From Lewinella sp. W8 (GTDB lineage: Bacteria > Bacteroidota > Bacteroidia > Chitinophagales > Saprospiraceae): a stretch of 45,487 bases of DNA. Under the pieces are notes generated by a model that saw only the letters and a program-made list of their open reading frames with translations, searched no databases and had not been told where the DNA came from. Position numbers and translations under genes: made by a program. Location of the stretch: the NCBI RefSeq assembly GCF_004375085.3, contig NZ_SNAQ03000030.1, positions 3,669 through 49,155 of the forward strand, written 5' to 3'. This document shows, in pieces, positions 1 through 12,400 of this stretch (position 1 is the first letter of the stretch; each line of letters opens with the position of its first letter).

Positions 1-3000
1 AGGCTGGCCGTCTCGTAGAAGCCGGCGTCAATCGTCGGGTTGTTCTCGCCGGAGGCCAGGATCACCACCGGGCTCTGGCCCGTGGTCTCGTCCGCGTCGC
101 TGTCCGTGGCGTCATCACCTACGTTGGAGGGGCTAGACTCAAAGCCGGCCGGGCTAACGAATTCTACCACGTACTCAACGCCGGGCGTCAGGTCCGTGAA
201 CTGGTAGAAACCACTGCCGTCCGTGGTCGTCGTGGCAACCTGCGCTCCGTCGACCAAAAGATTGACCGTTACGTTCTCAATGCCGGGCTCACCAGCATCC
301 TGCTGACCGTCAGCATCGCGGTCCAGGAAGACAAAGTCGCCCAGGCTCGCCGTCTGGTAGAAGCCAGCGTCAATCGTCGGGTCGTTCTCACCGCTTTCCA
401 GTACGATCGGGGCCGTTACGCCACCGGCAAGCGCGTCGGAGTCCGTCGCGTCGTCACCTCCCTGATCGGCGGGGCTCGGCGTCAGACCGGCCGGAGTAAC
501 GAACTCGACCCGGTAGGTATCGGGCGCAAGGTTCGTGAACTCGTAGAAGCCGTTGCCGTCCGTGGTCGTCGTGGCAACCTGGTTGCCGTCGGCATCCAGC
601 AGGTTGACCGTCACGTTTTCGATGCCGGGCTCACCAGCATCCTGTACGCCGTCACCGTCCGTGTCCTGCCAGACGAAGTCGCCCAGGCTCGCAGGGCGGT
701 AAAGACCAGCGTCAAGATCATCATTATTATCACCGCTTTCCAGCGTCACCGTTTCGGTCATGCCGTTCATCGCGGGGTCAGCGTCGCTGTCCAGCGCTTC
801 GTCACCACCTTCGTTCAGGTCCGTGTATTCGTAGCCGCCGGGAAGGACAAACTGTACGCTGTAAACACCGGGCTCAAGGTTCGGGAACTCGTAGAAGCCG
901 TTGCCGTCGGTGGTCGTCATGCCGATCACCACACCAGCTTCATTCTTCAGGTTAACCGTCACGTTCGGTACGCCGGGCTCGCCAGCATCCTGGATGCCGT
1001 CGCCATCCGTGTCTTCGAAGACGAAGTCACCGAGGCTCGCCGGACGGTAAAGTCCCGCATCCAGATCGTCGTTGTTCTCGCCGCTTTCCAGCGTGACCGT
1101 CTCAGTCATGCCGTTCATCGCCGGGTCAGCATCGCTGTCCAGCGCTTCGTCACCACCTTCGTTCAGGTCCGTGTACTCAAAGCCGCCGGGCAGGACGAAT
1201 TGTACGCTATAATCGCCGGGGACCAGGTTATCGAAGGAGTAGGAACCGTCACCCGCAGTCGTCGTGCTGGCAATTACGTTTCCGTTCTCGTCCTTCAGAT
1301 TAACCGTCACATTGGGTACGCCGGGCTCGCCAGCGTCCTGGATGCCGTCGCCGTCCGTGTCTTCGAAGACGAAGTCACCGAGGCTCGCCGTCTCGTAGAA
1401 GCCGGCGTCAATCGTCGGGTTGTTCTCGCCGGAGGCCAGGATCACCACCGGGCTCTGGCCCGTGGTCTCGTCCGCGTCGCTGTCCGTGGCGTCATCGCCT
1501 ACGTTGGCGGGGCTAGACTCAAAGCCGGCCGGGCTAACGAATTCTACCACGTACTCAACGCCGGGCGTCAGGTCCGTGAACTGGTAGAAACCACTGCCGT
1601 CCGTGGTCGTCGTGGCAACCTGCGCTCCGTCGACCAAAAGATTGACCGTTACGTTCTCAATGCCGGGCTCACCAGCATCCTGCTGACCGTCAGCATCGCG
1701 GTCCAGGAAGACAAAGTCGCCCAGGCTCGCCGTCTGGTAGAAGCCAGCGTCAATCGTCGGGTCGTTCTCACCGCTTTCCAGTACGATCGGGGCCGTTACG
1801 CCACCCGCAAGGGCGTCGGAGTCCGTCGCGTCGTCACCGCCCTGATCGGCGGGACTCGGCGTCAGACCGGCGGGAGTAACGAACTCAACCCGGTAGGTAT
1901 CGGGCGCCAGGTTCGTGAACTCGTAGAAGCCGTTGCCGTCCGTGGTCGTCGTGGCAACCTGGTTGCCGTCGGCATCCAGCAGGTTGACCGTTACGTTTTC
2001 GATGCCGGGCTCGCCAGCATCCTGTACGCCGTCACCGTCCGTGTCCTGCCAGACGAAGTCGCCCAGGCTCGCAGGGCGGTAAAGACCAGCGTCAAGATCA
2101 TCATTATTATCACCGCTCTCCAGCGTAACCGTCTCGGTCATGCCGTTCATCGCGGGGTCTGCGTCGCTGTCCAGGGCTTCGTCACCACCTTCGTTCAGGT
2201 CCGTGTACTCATAGCCGCCGGGAAGGACGAACTGTACGCTGTAGGTGCCGGGCTCCAGGTTATCGAAGGAGTAGGAACCATCACCGGCAGTCGTCGTGCT
2301 GGCGATTACGTTTCCGTTTTCGTCCTTCAGGTTAACCGTCACGTTCGGTACGCCGGGCTCACCAGCATCCTGGATGCCGTCGCCGTCCGTGTCTTCGAAG
2401 ACGAAGTCACCGAGGCTCGCCGGACGGTAGAGTCCCGCATCCAGATCGTCGTTGTTCTCACCGCTCTCCAGCGTGACCGTTTCGGTCATGCCGTTCATCG
2501 CGGGGTCAGCATCGCTGTCCAGGGCTTCGTCACCACCTTCGTTCAGGTCCGTGTACTCAAAGCCGCCGGGAAGGATAAACTGTACGCTGTAATCGCCGGG
2601 TACCAGGTTGTCGAAGGAGTAGGAACCGTCACCGGCAGTCGTCGTGCTGGCGATTACGTTTCCGTTCTCGTCCTTCAGGTTTACCGTCACATTCGGTACG
2701 CCGGGCTCGCCAGCGTCCTGGATGCCGTCGCCGTCTACGTCTTCGAAGACGAAGTCACCGAGGCTGGCCGTCTCGTAGAAGCCGGCGTCAATCGTCGGAT
2801 TGTTCTCGCCGGAGGCAAGAATCACCACCGGGCTCTGGCCCGTGGTCTCGTCCGCGTCGCTGTCCGTGGCATCATCACCTACGTTGGCGGGGCTCGACTC
2901 AAAGCCGGCCGGGCTAACGAATTCTACCACGTAGGGCAGACCAGGAATCAGGTCCGTGAACTGGTAGAAACCAGCACCATTTGTGGTGGTGGTCGCCACT

Positions 3001-3465
3001 GGTGATCCAAGCAGCAATAGGTTAACCGTTACGTTCTCGATGCCGGGCTCACCAGCATCCTGCTGACCGTCAGCATCGCGGTCCAGGAAGACAAAGTCGC
3101 CCAGGCTCGCCGTATTGATTACACCGGCATCCAGGGTATTATTTGTTTCTCCTTCACCGAGGGTTACGGTTTGCGTCATACCGTTCATTCCGGGATCCGC
3201 ATCGCTATCCGTAGCATCGTTGCCCTGGTTAGCCTCAGTGAATGAGGTGAAGCCAGCGGGCAGTTCAAACTGCACGCTGTAGGTGCCGGGAACGAGGTTA
3301 TCGAAGGAATAGAATCCGTTCGAGTTAGTCGTCGTAGTTGCGATGATGTTACCGTTCTCGTCTTTGAGGTTAACGGTTACGGATTCTACTCCGGGCTCCA
3401 GAAGAGCAAGACCCTGCTGACCATTTCCATCCGTATCGACGAACACAAAGTCACCCAAAGAAGCA
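1..3465 (-). repeat. SdrD_B-domain tandem array with a 1380-nt four-domain super-repeat
   Basis: The conserved domain start (SLGDFVF; plus strand resembles aagtcaccgaggctcgcc) recurs near 3455, 3100, 2765, 2415, 2065, 1725, 1385, 1035, 685, 345 and 5. That is ten complete domains of about 342-350 nt. Every fourth domain is nearly identical, so 1-1380 aligns base for base with 1381-2760 without gaps, and 2761-~2930 opens a third copy before diverging. Inside the super-repeat a patch (about 860-960 against 2240-2340) is clearly different, while its flanks match. Confidence 0.9.
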
Positions 3466-6400
3466 CAGGCGTTGGGGTCAACGGTGATGGTAACGTCATC
3501 GGTATCAGAACAGCCGTTGGCGTCCGTTACTACTACCGTATAGGTAGTCGTTGCGGTGGGATTAACCGTTAAAGTGGCCGCCGTAGAAACAACGGTATTA
3601 TCGTTTCCTACCGTCCAGGCGTAGGAATAATTCGGGGTTCCTTCCGTAACGTTGGCCGTGAGGATTACTTCCTCGGTAGCACAGGTCACGTCGTTTTCGT
3701 CGCTGGTAGTGATTTCCACCACGGGGTTTTCGTTGACGGTTACCGTGACGTCCGTAGTAGCCGTACAGCTTACGGGTCCGTTGCTACTGGTGTAAGTGCT
3801 GGTTACCTCAACGCTGTAGGTAGTGGTAACGGCGGGAGATACGCTGATGGAAGCAGTAGTAGCACCGGTGTTCCACAGGTACGTAAAGGTTCCGTTGCCA
3901 CCGGAAGCCACTGCCTCCAGCGTAGCCGTTTCACCCACACAGATCGTTTGGGGAGCTACGGACACTTCAGGGTTGGGGACTACCGTTACCGCGATGATGT
4001 CAACGTCCGTACATCCTTTGCTATCGGTAGTGGTCACCCGGAACTCCGTGGTTCCAAGTTCCGTAGGCATTACCGTAGAGGAAGTTCCGGAATCTCCGTT
4101 GCTCCAATCGAAGGTGTAGGGAGGCGTTCCGCTGAAGCCCTGAACGGTCAGGACTGCATCATCGCCCTGGCAGATGGTAATATCGTTGCTGGCATCGCCA
4201 ACCGGAAGCGGGTTAACCGTCACCGTAACGGTGGTGGTGCCCGTACATCCATTAGCGTCGGTAACCACTACGGTGTAGGTGGTGGTTTGCGTAGGCTCGA
4301 CGGAGATATTTTGCTGACTGTCGCCATTACTCCAATCGAAGGTAAAGGGTGCAGTACCTCCAACAACCGTGGCGGAAAGCTGAGCACTTTCACCAAGACA
4401 AATCTCGGCATCCATGACCGAAACCGTAGGGTTCTCATTAACGGTTACGGTCACCACATCGGTGCTTTCACAGCCATTGTCGTCACGAGCCGTAACGGTA
4501 TAGGTAGTAGTGACGGCCGGGCTAACGTTTTGTGATGCTCCGGTAAGGTTACCGGGCATCCAGGTGTAAACGATGGTTCCCGTGCCTCCGGTTGCCGCGG
4601 CAGAAATGGTCGTGCTGCTGCCCACGCAGATGGCTACATCAGCGGAAGCCGTTACAACGGGAGCGTTTTCATCAACCAGGTTGACGTCTTCCAGATCAAT
4701 CGGGCATTCGTTGTTACCCCAGCGGACGTACAGGTCGTAGCTTCCCGCATCCAGGTTTTCAATGGTAATTGAGCCGGCATTATCCGCGCTGGTGAAGGGA
4801 TAGGTAAGACCACCATCAATGCTGAATTCAATGCCCGTACGACCGGGATCATCATTAAAGAAGATGGTGATGGTTCCGTTATCGTCACCACAGGTGGGGT
4901 TGGTGGAAGTCACCTCCGTAACGTCGGGCAGGCTAAGCACTTCAACTCTCACCACGTCGGTATCCGTGCAACCTTTAGCGTCCGTCACCTCGACGGTATA
5001 GTCGGTGGTAACTGCGGGGCTGACGGTAATGGAGGCGGTGGTGGCTCCGGTAGACCATTCGTAGGTATAAGCGCCCGTTCCGGCGCTGGCGGAGGCCGTT
5101 AATTGTACCTCATCGTTCAAACAGAGGCGTACGTCATCTCCCGCGTCAACTACGGGGAGCGGGTTGACGATTACCGTACCGGAGGTCTCTCCCGTACATC
5201 CCTGCGCATCGGTAATGGTTACATCGTACACCGTAGTGGCTCCGGGGCTCACCGTGATGGATGCCGTAGTCGCTCCGGTAGACCATAGATAGGTGTATCC
5301 AGGAGTTCCTCCACTACCAACGGCGGTGAGGGTGGCGTCTTCACCACTACAAATTTCTTGATTTTCTACGGTCACTTCGGGATTTGGCACGACGGTCACC
5401 ATAACAATGTCAACGTCGGTACACCCTTTGCTATCCGTGGTGGTTACGAAGTAATTGGTGGTACCAAGCGTATTCGGAGTCACCGTGCTGGAAGTCCCCG
5501 TATCTCCGGTGGACCAGCTATACGTGTAAGGAGGAGTTCCTTCGCGACCAGCAATGGTCATGGTGGTAGACTCGCCAAAACAGATCGTGACGTCATCACT
5601 GGCATCACCGATGGGCAGCGGGTTTACCGTTACCGTAGCGGAGGCCGTGGCGGTACATCCCTTCGCGTCCGTAATGACTACGCTAAAGGTCATCGTAGCG
5701 GTGGGTTCCACAGAAATGGAAGCTTCGCTATCTCCGTTACTCCAGTCGTAGCTGAAGGGAGGCGTTCCTCCCGCAGGTACCGCGGTTAGTTCGCCGGTTT
5801 CACCAAGGCAGATTTCAACATCGTCTACGGCGACGGTGGGACGATCATTTACGGTTACGATTACCTGGTCCGTGTCTTCACAGCCATTCTCATCGCGAAC
5901 CGTAACGGTGTAGGTCGTCGTTACCGCGGGGCTTACCGTTTGGTTGGGGCCCATCAGGTTACCGGGCATCCAGGTGTACACCAGGGTACCAGTACCTCCC
6001 GTAGCGCTAGCAGAAATCGTCGTACTGCTGCCCTCACAGATTTCAACATCTTCGGAAGCCGTAGCGACGGGGGCGTTCTCGTCGGTTAGTTCGACGTCTT
6101 CAATGTCCGTGGGACAATCGTCGTCTCCCCAGCGTACTCGAAGATCGTAGGAACCGGCATCCAGGTTGCTGTAGGTTACGGAACCGGAGTTATCCGGCAC
6201 GCTGGACTCGAAGGTTAGTCCTCCATCCAGGCTAAACTCAATCGCGGAACGATTGGGGTCATCATTAAAGGAAATAGTAATGGTGCCGTTATCGTCACCA
6301 CAGGTAGGGTTGGTGGAAGTTACCTCCGTAATGACCGGGCGGGTGTTGTACCGTACCGTGACCACGTCCGTGTCCGTACAGCCGTTGGCGTCCGTTACGG

Positions 6401-9400
6401 TGACCGTGAAGGTCAGGTTCGTCGTGGAGCTGGCAGTCGGCACGAAGGTTGTCGTGGCGGTGTTGTCACCGTTACTCCAGGCGAAGGTGTAGGGGGCGTT
6501 ACCGCCGGATGCCGTGGCCGTCAGGGACACGCTTTCACCATCACAGACTTCCTGGTCCGGCCCGGCTTCCGCCACCGGATTGGGGTTAACGTTAATGGTG
6601 CCGCTAACCACGGCGTCACAACCGTTCGCGTCCGTGATGGTCACGTCGTAGGAAGTGGTGGTAGCGGGGCTGAAGGTAGCCGAGGCTTGAGTTCCTCCGC
6701 CATTGCTCCAGGCAAAAGTGAAGGGTGCATCCCCTTCCGTTGGCACGACCGTCAGGGTCGCTTCATCTCCGGCACAGATGGTCTGGCTGGCGATGGTGCC
6801 GGCGGGGTCCGGCTTAACGACCAGCGTTACGGGTGCGGAGAAGGCCGTATTACAGTCAACTCCACCGCAAACCAGCCGGGCACGGTACTGATAGGTACCG
6901 GCGGTAAGGCCAGCATCGGTGACCAGCGTGTTGCCGGTGGTCGCCAGGTTCGTCCAGCTGCCGGAAGTTCCGTTGCGGAATTGCCACTTCACGTCCTGAC
7001 AGTTGATTCCGCCACCGGGGGTAGCGGTCAGGGTTGCCGTTTCGTCCAGGCAGATTACGTTATCGCTGATCACGGCCGTTACTTCCGGATCGGGGAATAC
7101 CGTCAGGGTAACCACGTTGGATACATCGTTATTACAGTCCGTACCGCTACAGTTCAGGCGGGCACGGAACTCGTAATCACCGGGCGTCAGGCCCGCATCC
7201 GTCACCAGGGTATTTCCGGTGGTGGGCAGGTTTTGGTAGGTTCCGCCTACGGGCCGGAATTGCCAGACAACCGCCGAGCAGTTAAGTCCTCCACTGGGGT
7301 CAGCCGTCAGGGTGACCGTACCACCTTCGCAAACCTCGTTTCCGGAAGCCGTGATGGTTACTTCTGGGTCAGGAACTACGGTGACCGTAACCTGATCCGT
7401 AGCGGTACATCCGTTTTCATCGGTGGCCGTTACGGTGTAGGTGGTCGTTGTCGTGGGGCTAACCGTTACCGAAGCACCGTTGCCCGCACCATTGTTCCAA
7501 GCGTAATTTATCGTGCCGGTTCCACCCTGAGCCGTAGCGGTGAGGGTTACGGAACCACCAACACAAATCATCTCATCGTTGCCGGCTTCTACGCTCGGTC
7601 CTTCCTCATCCACCAGGGTTACGGAGGGCAGGGTTACCGGACAGGAGTTGTCTCCCCACCGTACCACGAGGGTATAAGTACCGGGAGCCAGACCATCCAC
7701 AACGTAAGGAGAGCTGTTGACCGAAACGGTGACAAAGTTCCCGCCGTTGACGCTGAATTCAATGTTGCTGCGGTTATCCTGAGGACCGTAGGTAAAGGTG
7801 ATACTTCCGTCATTTTCGCCACAAGCGGGGTTTTCCGTGCTTACCGTTACGTCGGGATTTTCCCGAACGTTGAGGTGGCCAGCATCTGAAGCCGTACAAC
7901 CGTTGTCTACGTTGGTTACGGTTACTCCGTAGCTTCCTTCGTCGGCGAGGGTAGCGTTAGAAATGGTAATGGAGGGGGTAGTTGCCCCGTTGCTCCACAG
8001 GTAGGTATAGTTTCCGGCCGGATCAACCGTTGCCGTGAAGGTCGCATCCTCGCCCTCGCAAATCGTACGATTGGGAACGGACACGGACACTTCGTCAAAA
8101 ACGGTGATGGTGATCACGTTGCTTTCTCCGAGGTAAAGTTCGCAGCCTTCGTAGCGTGCGCAGCGGATAAAGCAGGTCGTTTCCGTCAGGAATCCGGGAT
8201 CGTAGGTTGGAGCGTTGGCGCCGGGAATTTCTACCCAGTCGCCCAGGTCCTCGGTGGTGGGAGGCGTACAGTCTCCCGTAGTCTGCAACCAGATGTACTC
8301 GGTGGCGGTATTACCCGTTCCTCCGCTTGGCAGGCTCACGCTGGTCAGCGCGTTGGGATCGAAGGGACCACAGTTGTCCTGCTCACCGGCAATTTCTCCT
8401 CCGTCGGTGAAGTTCGTAAAGACTTCAACTTCAATTTGATCGGTTGAGAAGCAACCGTTCTGGTCCGTCACCGTGACGCCGTAAGTGGTCGTCGTGGAAG
8501 GGCTAACGGTAATGGCCGGAGTGGATTCCCCCGTAGACCAGGAATAGGTCAACGTACCGGTTCCTCCGGTAGCGAGGGCCGTGATGGTCGTGGAACCATC
8601 TTCACAGATGGGCTCACAGTCATCCTCTTCTCCAAACTTGGGCAGGGTGTTGCTGTCCAGAGAGAGATTGAAGTCAAACTGAACGCCAGCCGCGGCGTGG
8701 GGGCCGGAAGCTGGCTGACTAATGATCGTATAGTTCATCCAGGTAGACAGACCAAAAGCGTCGCTGTCCTTCAGGTTGGCGCCCGTTCCGACTTGCAGGG
8801 CGGGGCCCATATTCGTTACCGAAAGTTGTAGTCCGGACAACGCACCACTACCCGTTACCGTACCGGCCAGAATTGGATAGTAGTACCAGTCGTTGGTAGC
8901 GGCTCCCACACAGATCCCCGTTTTTGGGCTTCCGGCGGGTTCCGCCTGGGTACGTCCCGTCATGAGGACGTCGAACTGCATCACCAGCGATGTATTGTCA
9001 CGGTTACGAACCGTCATCTGCAGGCGGGCCGTACCATTATTAAATTCTTCAAAAGAGGAGCTGCCGTCTACCGTCCACAGGTCCGCAGCGTTGTTGCTGC
9101 AGTTCGTGGCGGAGGGGAAGAGACAGTCCGCGTAGAATACGTGGGGCAGGTCACCGGTGTTGCAATCCTGTACCGTATTCTGGATGGATTTTGATTGTTG
9201 GGGAACGTCGTCACAAACGATGGCCACGGCGGGGCCTTCGTTGGCGTTAACCACGACGGTGCCAAGATCAACGGGGCAATCGTCATCACCCCAACGAACG
9301 AAGGTGCTGTACACCCCGGCCGCAACACTGTAGGACACTGAGCCCGCATCCACCGAAACACTGGACTGGTAGGTGTTGCCACCGTCAAAGCTGAACTCGT

Positions 9401-12400
9401 AGTTCGTCCGGCCGTTGTTGGGGTTACTGAAGGTAAAGGTGATGGTGCCGTTGGACTCCCCACAGGTAGCGTCCGTTGCGGATACCATGGCGTCGGGGGC
9501 TTCCTGGATGGTGATGGTAATCACGTTACTCTCTCCGAGGTATAGATCACATTCGGCGTAACGCGCACAGCGAATGAAACAGGTCGTCTGGCTGATCAGG
9601 CCGGGATCGTAGGTCGGGCCATTGGCTCCGGGAATTTCTACCCAGTCGCCCATATCATCGATGGTGGGCGGCGTACAGTCTCCGGTAGTCTGCAGCCAGA
9701 GGAACTGCGTGGGGCCCGTTCCGGTACCTCCGCTGGGCATGCTTACGCTGGTCAGCGGGGCAGCATCGGTGGGCTCACAGTATTCCTGGTTGGCGGCGAT
9801 CTCGCCACCACTGGTGAAGTTCTGGATCACGGTCAGGGTTCCCGAAGCCTCGCTCGTACAGTTGGTTTGATTATCCGTGATGGAAACCGTGTAGGTTCCG
9901 GCGTCGGCCAGCACCGCCCGGTTAAAGGTGATCGAAGAGGTCGTAGCTCCGTTGCTCCACAAGTAGGAGTAGTTTCCGGGAGGAGTCACCGTAGCGGACA
10001 AGGTGGCCATTTCGTATTCACAGACCGTAACGTTGTTTACCTCCACGTCGGGGGCATCGTTGACGTTTACGTGGATGGTGGTGCTGGAAACACAACCATT
10101 TCCTTCATTTAGGGTCGCCACGTAATCACCGGCCTTCGCCAGGGTCATGGTGCCCAGGCTAACGTCGTTGCCCGTTGCGGTAAAGCCGTTGGGGCCGGTC
10201 CAGCTGGGATTGGTTCCGTTCGGATTAATGGATAGCGTAAGGTGCTCACCTTCACAGACCGTCACGGTGCAGTTATCCAGTACCACCCACCCCATATCCG
10301 GAGTATTGGCTTCACACACTAAATCAATAGTGTTTTCCAGAGTGACTTTATAGTCCTCTACCTCACCATCCTGAGCGGCATTATTGGTGTCACAGAACAA
10401 GCCCGTGGGGCCAGCCTCGCTTACGTCGCTGTTGATCGTGAAGCGGGCGTAGGAAGTACCACATCCAATGTCAGAAGGTACGTTTACCGTGAAGGTGTGC
10501 GTACCCGTCTGGCGATTGTTGTTCGCACCAACGATAAAGTTATTAACCACGATTTCGTCGCTATCGAAGGTACCGTTCCGGTCCCAGTCGATCCACCCGA
10601 AGATGTGCCCCTCCTGGTCGTTGGAGCTCCAGCTGATCGTGAGCTGCTTGGTGCCCCCGCCGGTCAGGGTGGTGCCACCAACGAAAACCACACCGTCTTC
10701 GTCGTCTACGCCGTTGTTGTCGTCGCCGTTGGCGTTATTGTTGCTCTGTGATCCGTTCTCACCGTCAATATTATTACCCAGCTTGGTTTGGCGGTTGACC
10801 ACTTCGGGGTTACCGACGATGTAGCAGATGTCTCCGTAGCTCGCTGGTGCATCACCGTAGTCGGCGTTGGACAGTACCGGACACTGGACGTCTACGTACG
10901 CCAGTCCGGCAATGGTGTAGGACTGACCGTTGACGCCTCCGGGGCCCTGCCCGTTGCGAGTATCTACTTCCACGGTAATCTGGTCAACGTTTCCGGCCAC
11001 GTTGGTCACCGTCAGTTCCAGAATGTCAATACAGCAGGGGCCGCCGGCGGGGCCGAAGGTCCACTCCTGGGTGGCACGCAGCGTGCCGTTGATCTTCGCG
11101 TTGAGCCGGACGTAGCGACCGTCCAGCGTAATTTCGGAGAAGGGGATCTTCAGCACCACGTCGCGGCTGAAGTTATCCGTGGGAATGGGAATGGTAAAGG
11201 ACGCCAGGCTGTTGTAACCCGTCAGGTCGGTAAAAACACCAGAGCCCGCAACTTCGGTCGTCACGTTCCGGAAGGCGTAAATCGCCAGGGACTGTAGTCC
11301 GCTGTTGTTGGTACTGTTGTTCGTACACTGACCGGACAGCGCCGTGTGGCTCACCGAGCTGATGGCACTCACCGGGATTAATCCGCGGTAGATTTTGAAG
11401 CTGGTGTTCCCGCTGTTCGTTGGCGTGATTTTCTCCAGCAGGTAATTGTTACCGTCACTGGCCGTGACGAAGGTAGAGTTACCGGGGTTATTGGATCCCT
11501 TGTAAACTACTTCAGCAACAACCTGGTAGACGTTGCTGCTGTTGGGGATGTTTACGACGGCCTGGGGGTTGGCGCTACAGTTGACGTCGCTGGCGTAGAG
11601 GTCCACCATCTGACCGGAACCACAGTCTGCGGTAAAACCGGCCGGCGGATCACCACCATCGATGATCCCGTCCTTCTGCTCAAAACACACCAGGTCAAAC
11701 CAGGAGTCGTTATTGGTGCTGTTGTCCCGGTACAGCCACAGGTTAATGGTCGTGGCGTCATTGGGAATTACGCCCTCGAAGGTGTAAAGGCTGTAACCGC
11801 TGTTACGGGTAACGTGCTGGGTAACCTCACTGAGTTCCTGCCCGCCAGAGTTGACGAAATCCAAACCGATAAACACCGTACCGGTCGTTGAGTGGTTCTT
11901 GGCGTAGATGGAAAAGCAGTACTCACTGCCACCGTCTACCGAAAAGGTTTGTCCTGCCGTGGTTCCCGGGGCATCAAGTTCCAGGGAGTAACTTCCGCTA
12001 TACACATAAAAACCCTGAGCGGAAGTTCCGATCAGAGCTGAACCCCCGGAGGCCCACCAGGGGGATGCACCGTTTTCAAAACTGCGGTTAACGATTCTGT
12101 TGTTGACGCAACCGGTATTCTTCAGGGGCTCCACATCGGTCAATGGTTTGCCCACGTAGGGTTGGTCGTTATCCGGCAACACTTCCGGAAGGTCGCTGCG
12201 GTCAATCATGTTCAGCATGGTGTTGACCAACAACTCATTCTGGAAAAGCAGGGTCTTTCCGCCCTTCCGAATGCTCAACCGCTCGTACAGACCGTTCTGG
12301 GGCCGCAGATAGCGAGCGTACCCGGCCTCATCAACGGTCAGTAGCTCCTGAATCTTTTTACCGTTCAGGGTCGCCACAAATTCCAGCTGATCTCCCGGAC

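Noticed and set aside
1200..3005. Long plus-strand open frame (601 codons) over the SdrD_B array
   Set aside because: It lies antisense to the clearly coding SdrD_B frame, repeats with the same period, and shows no domain of its own. It is a by-product of GC-rich repetitive coding.
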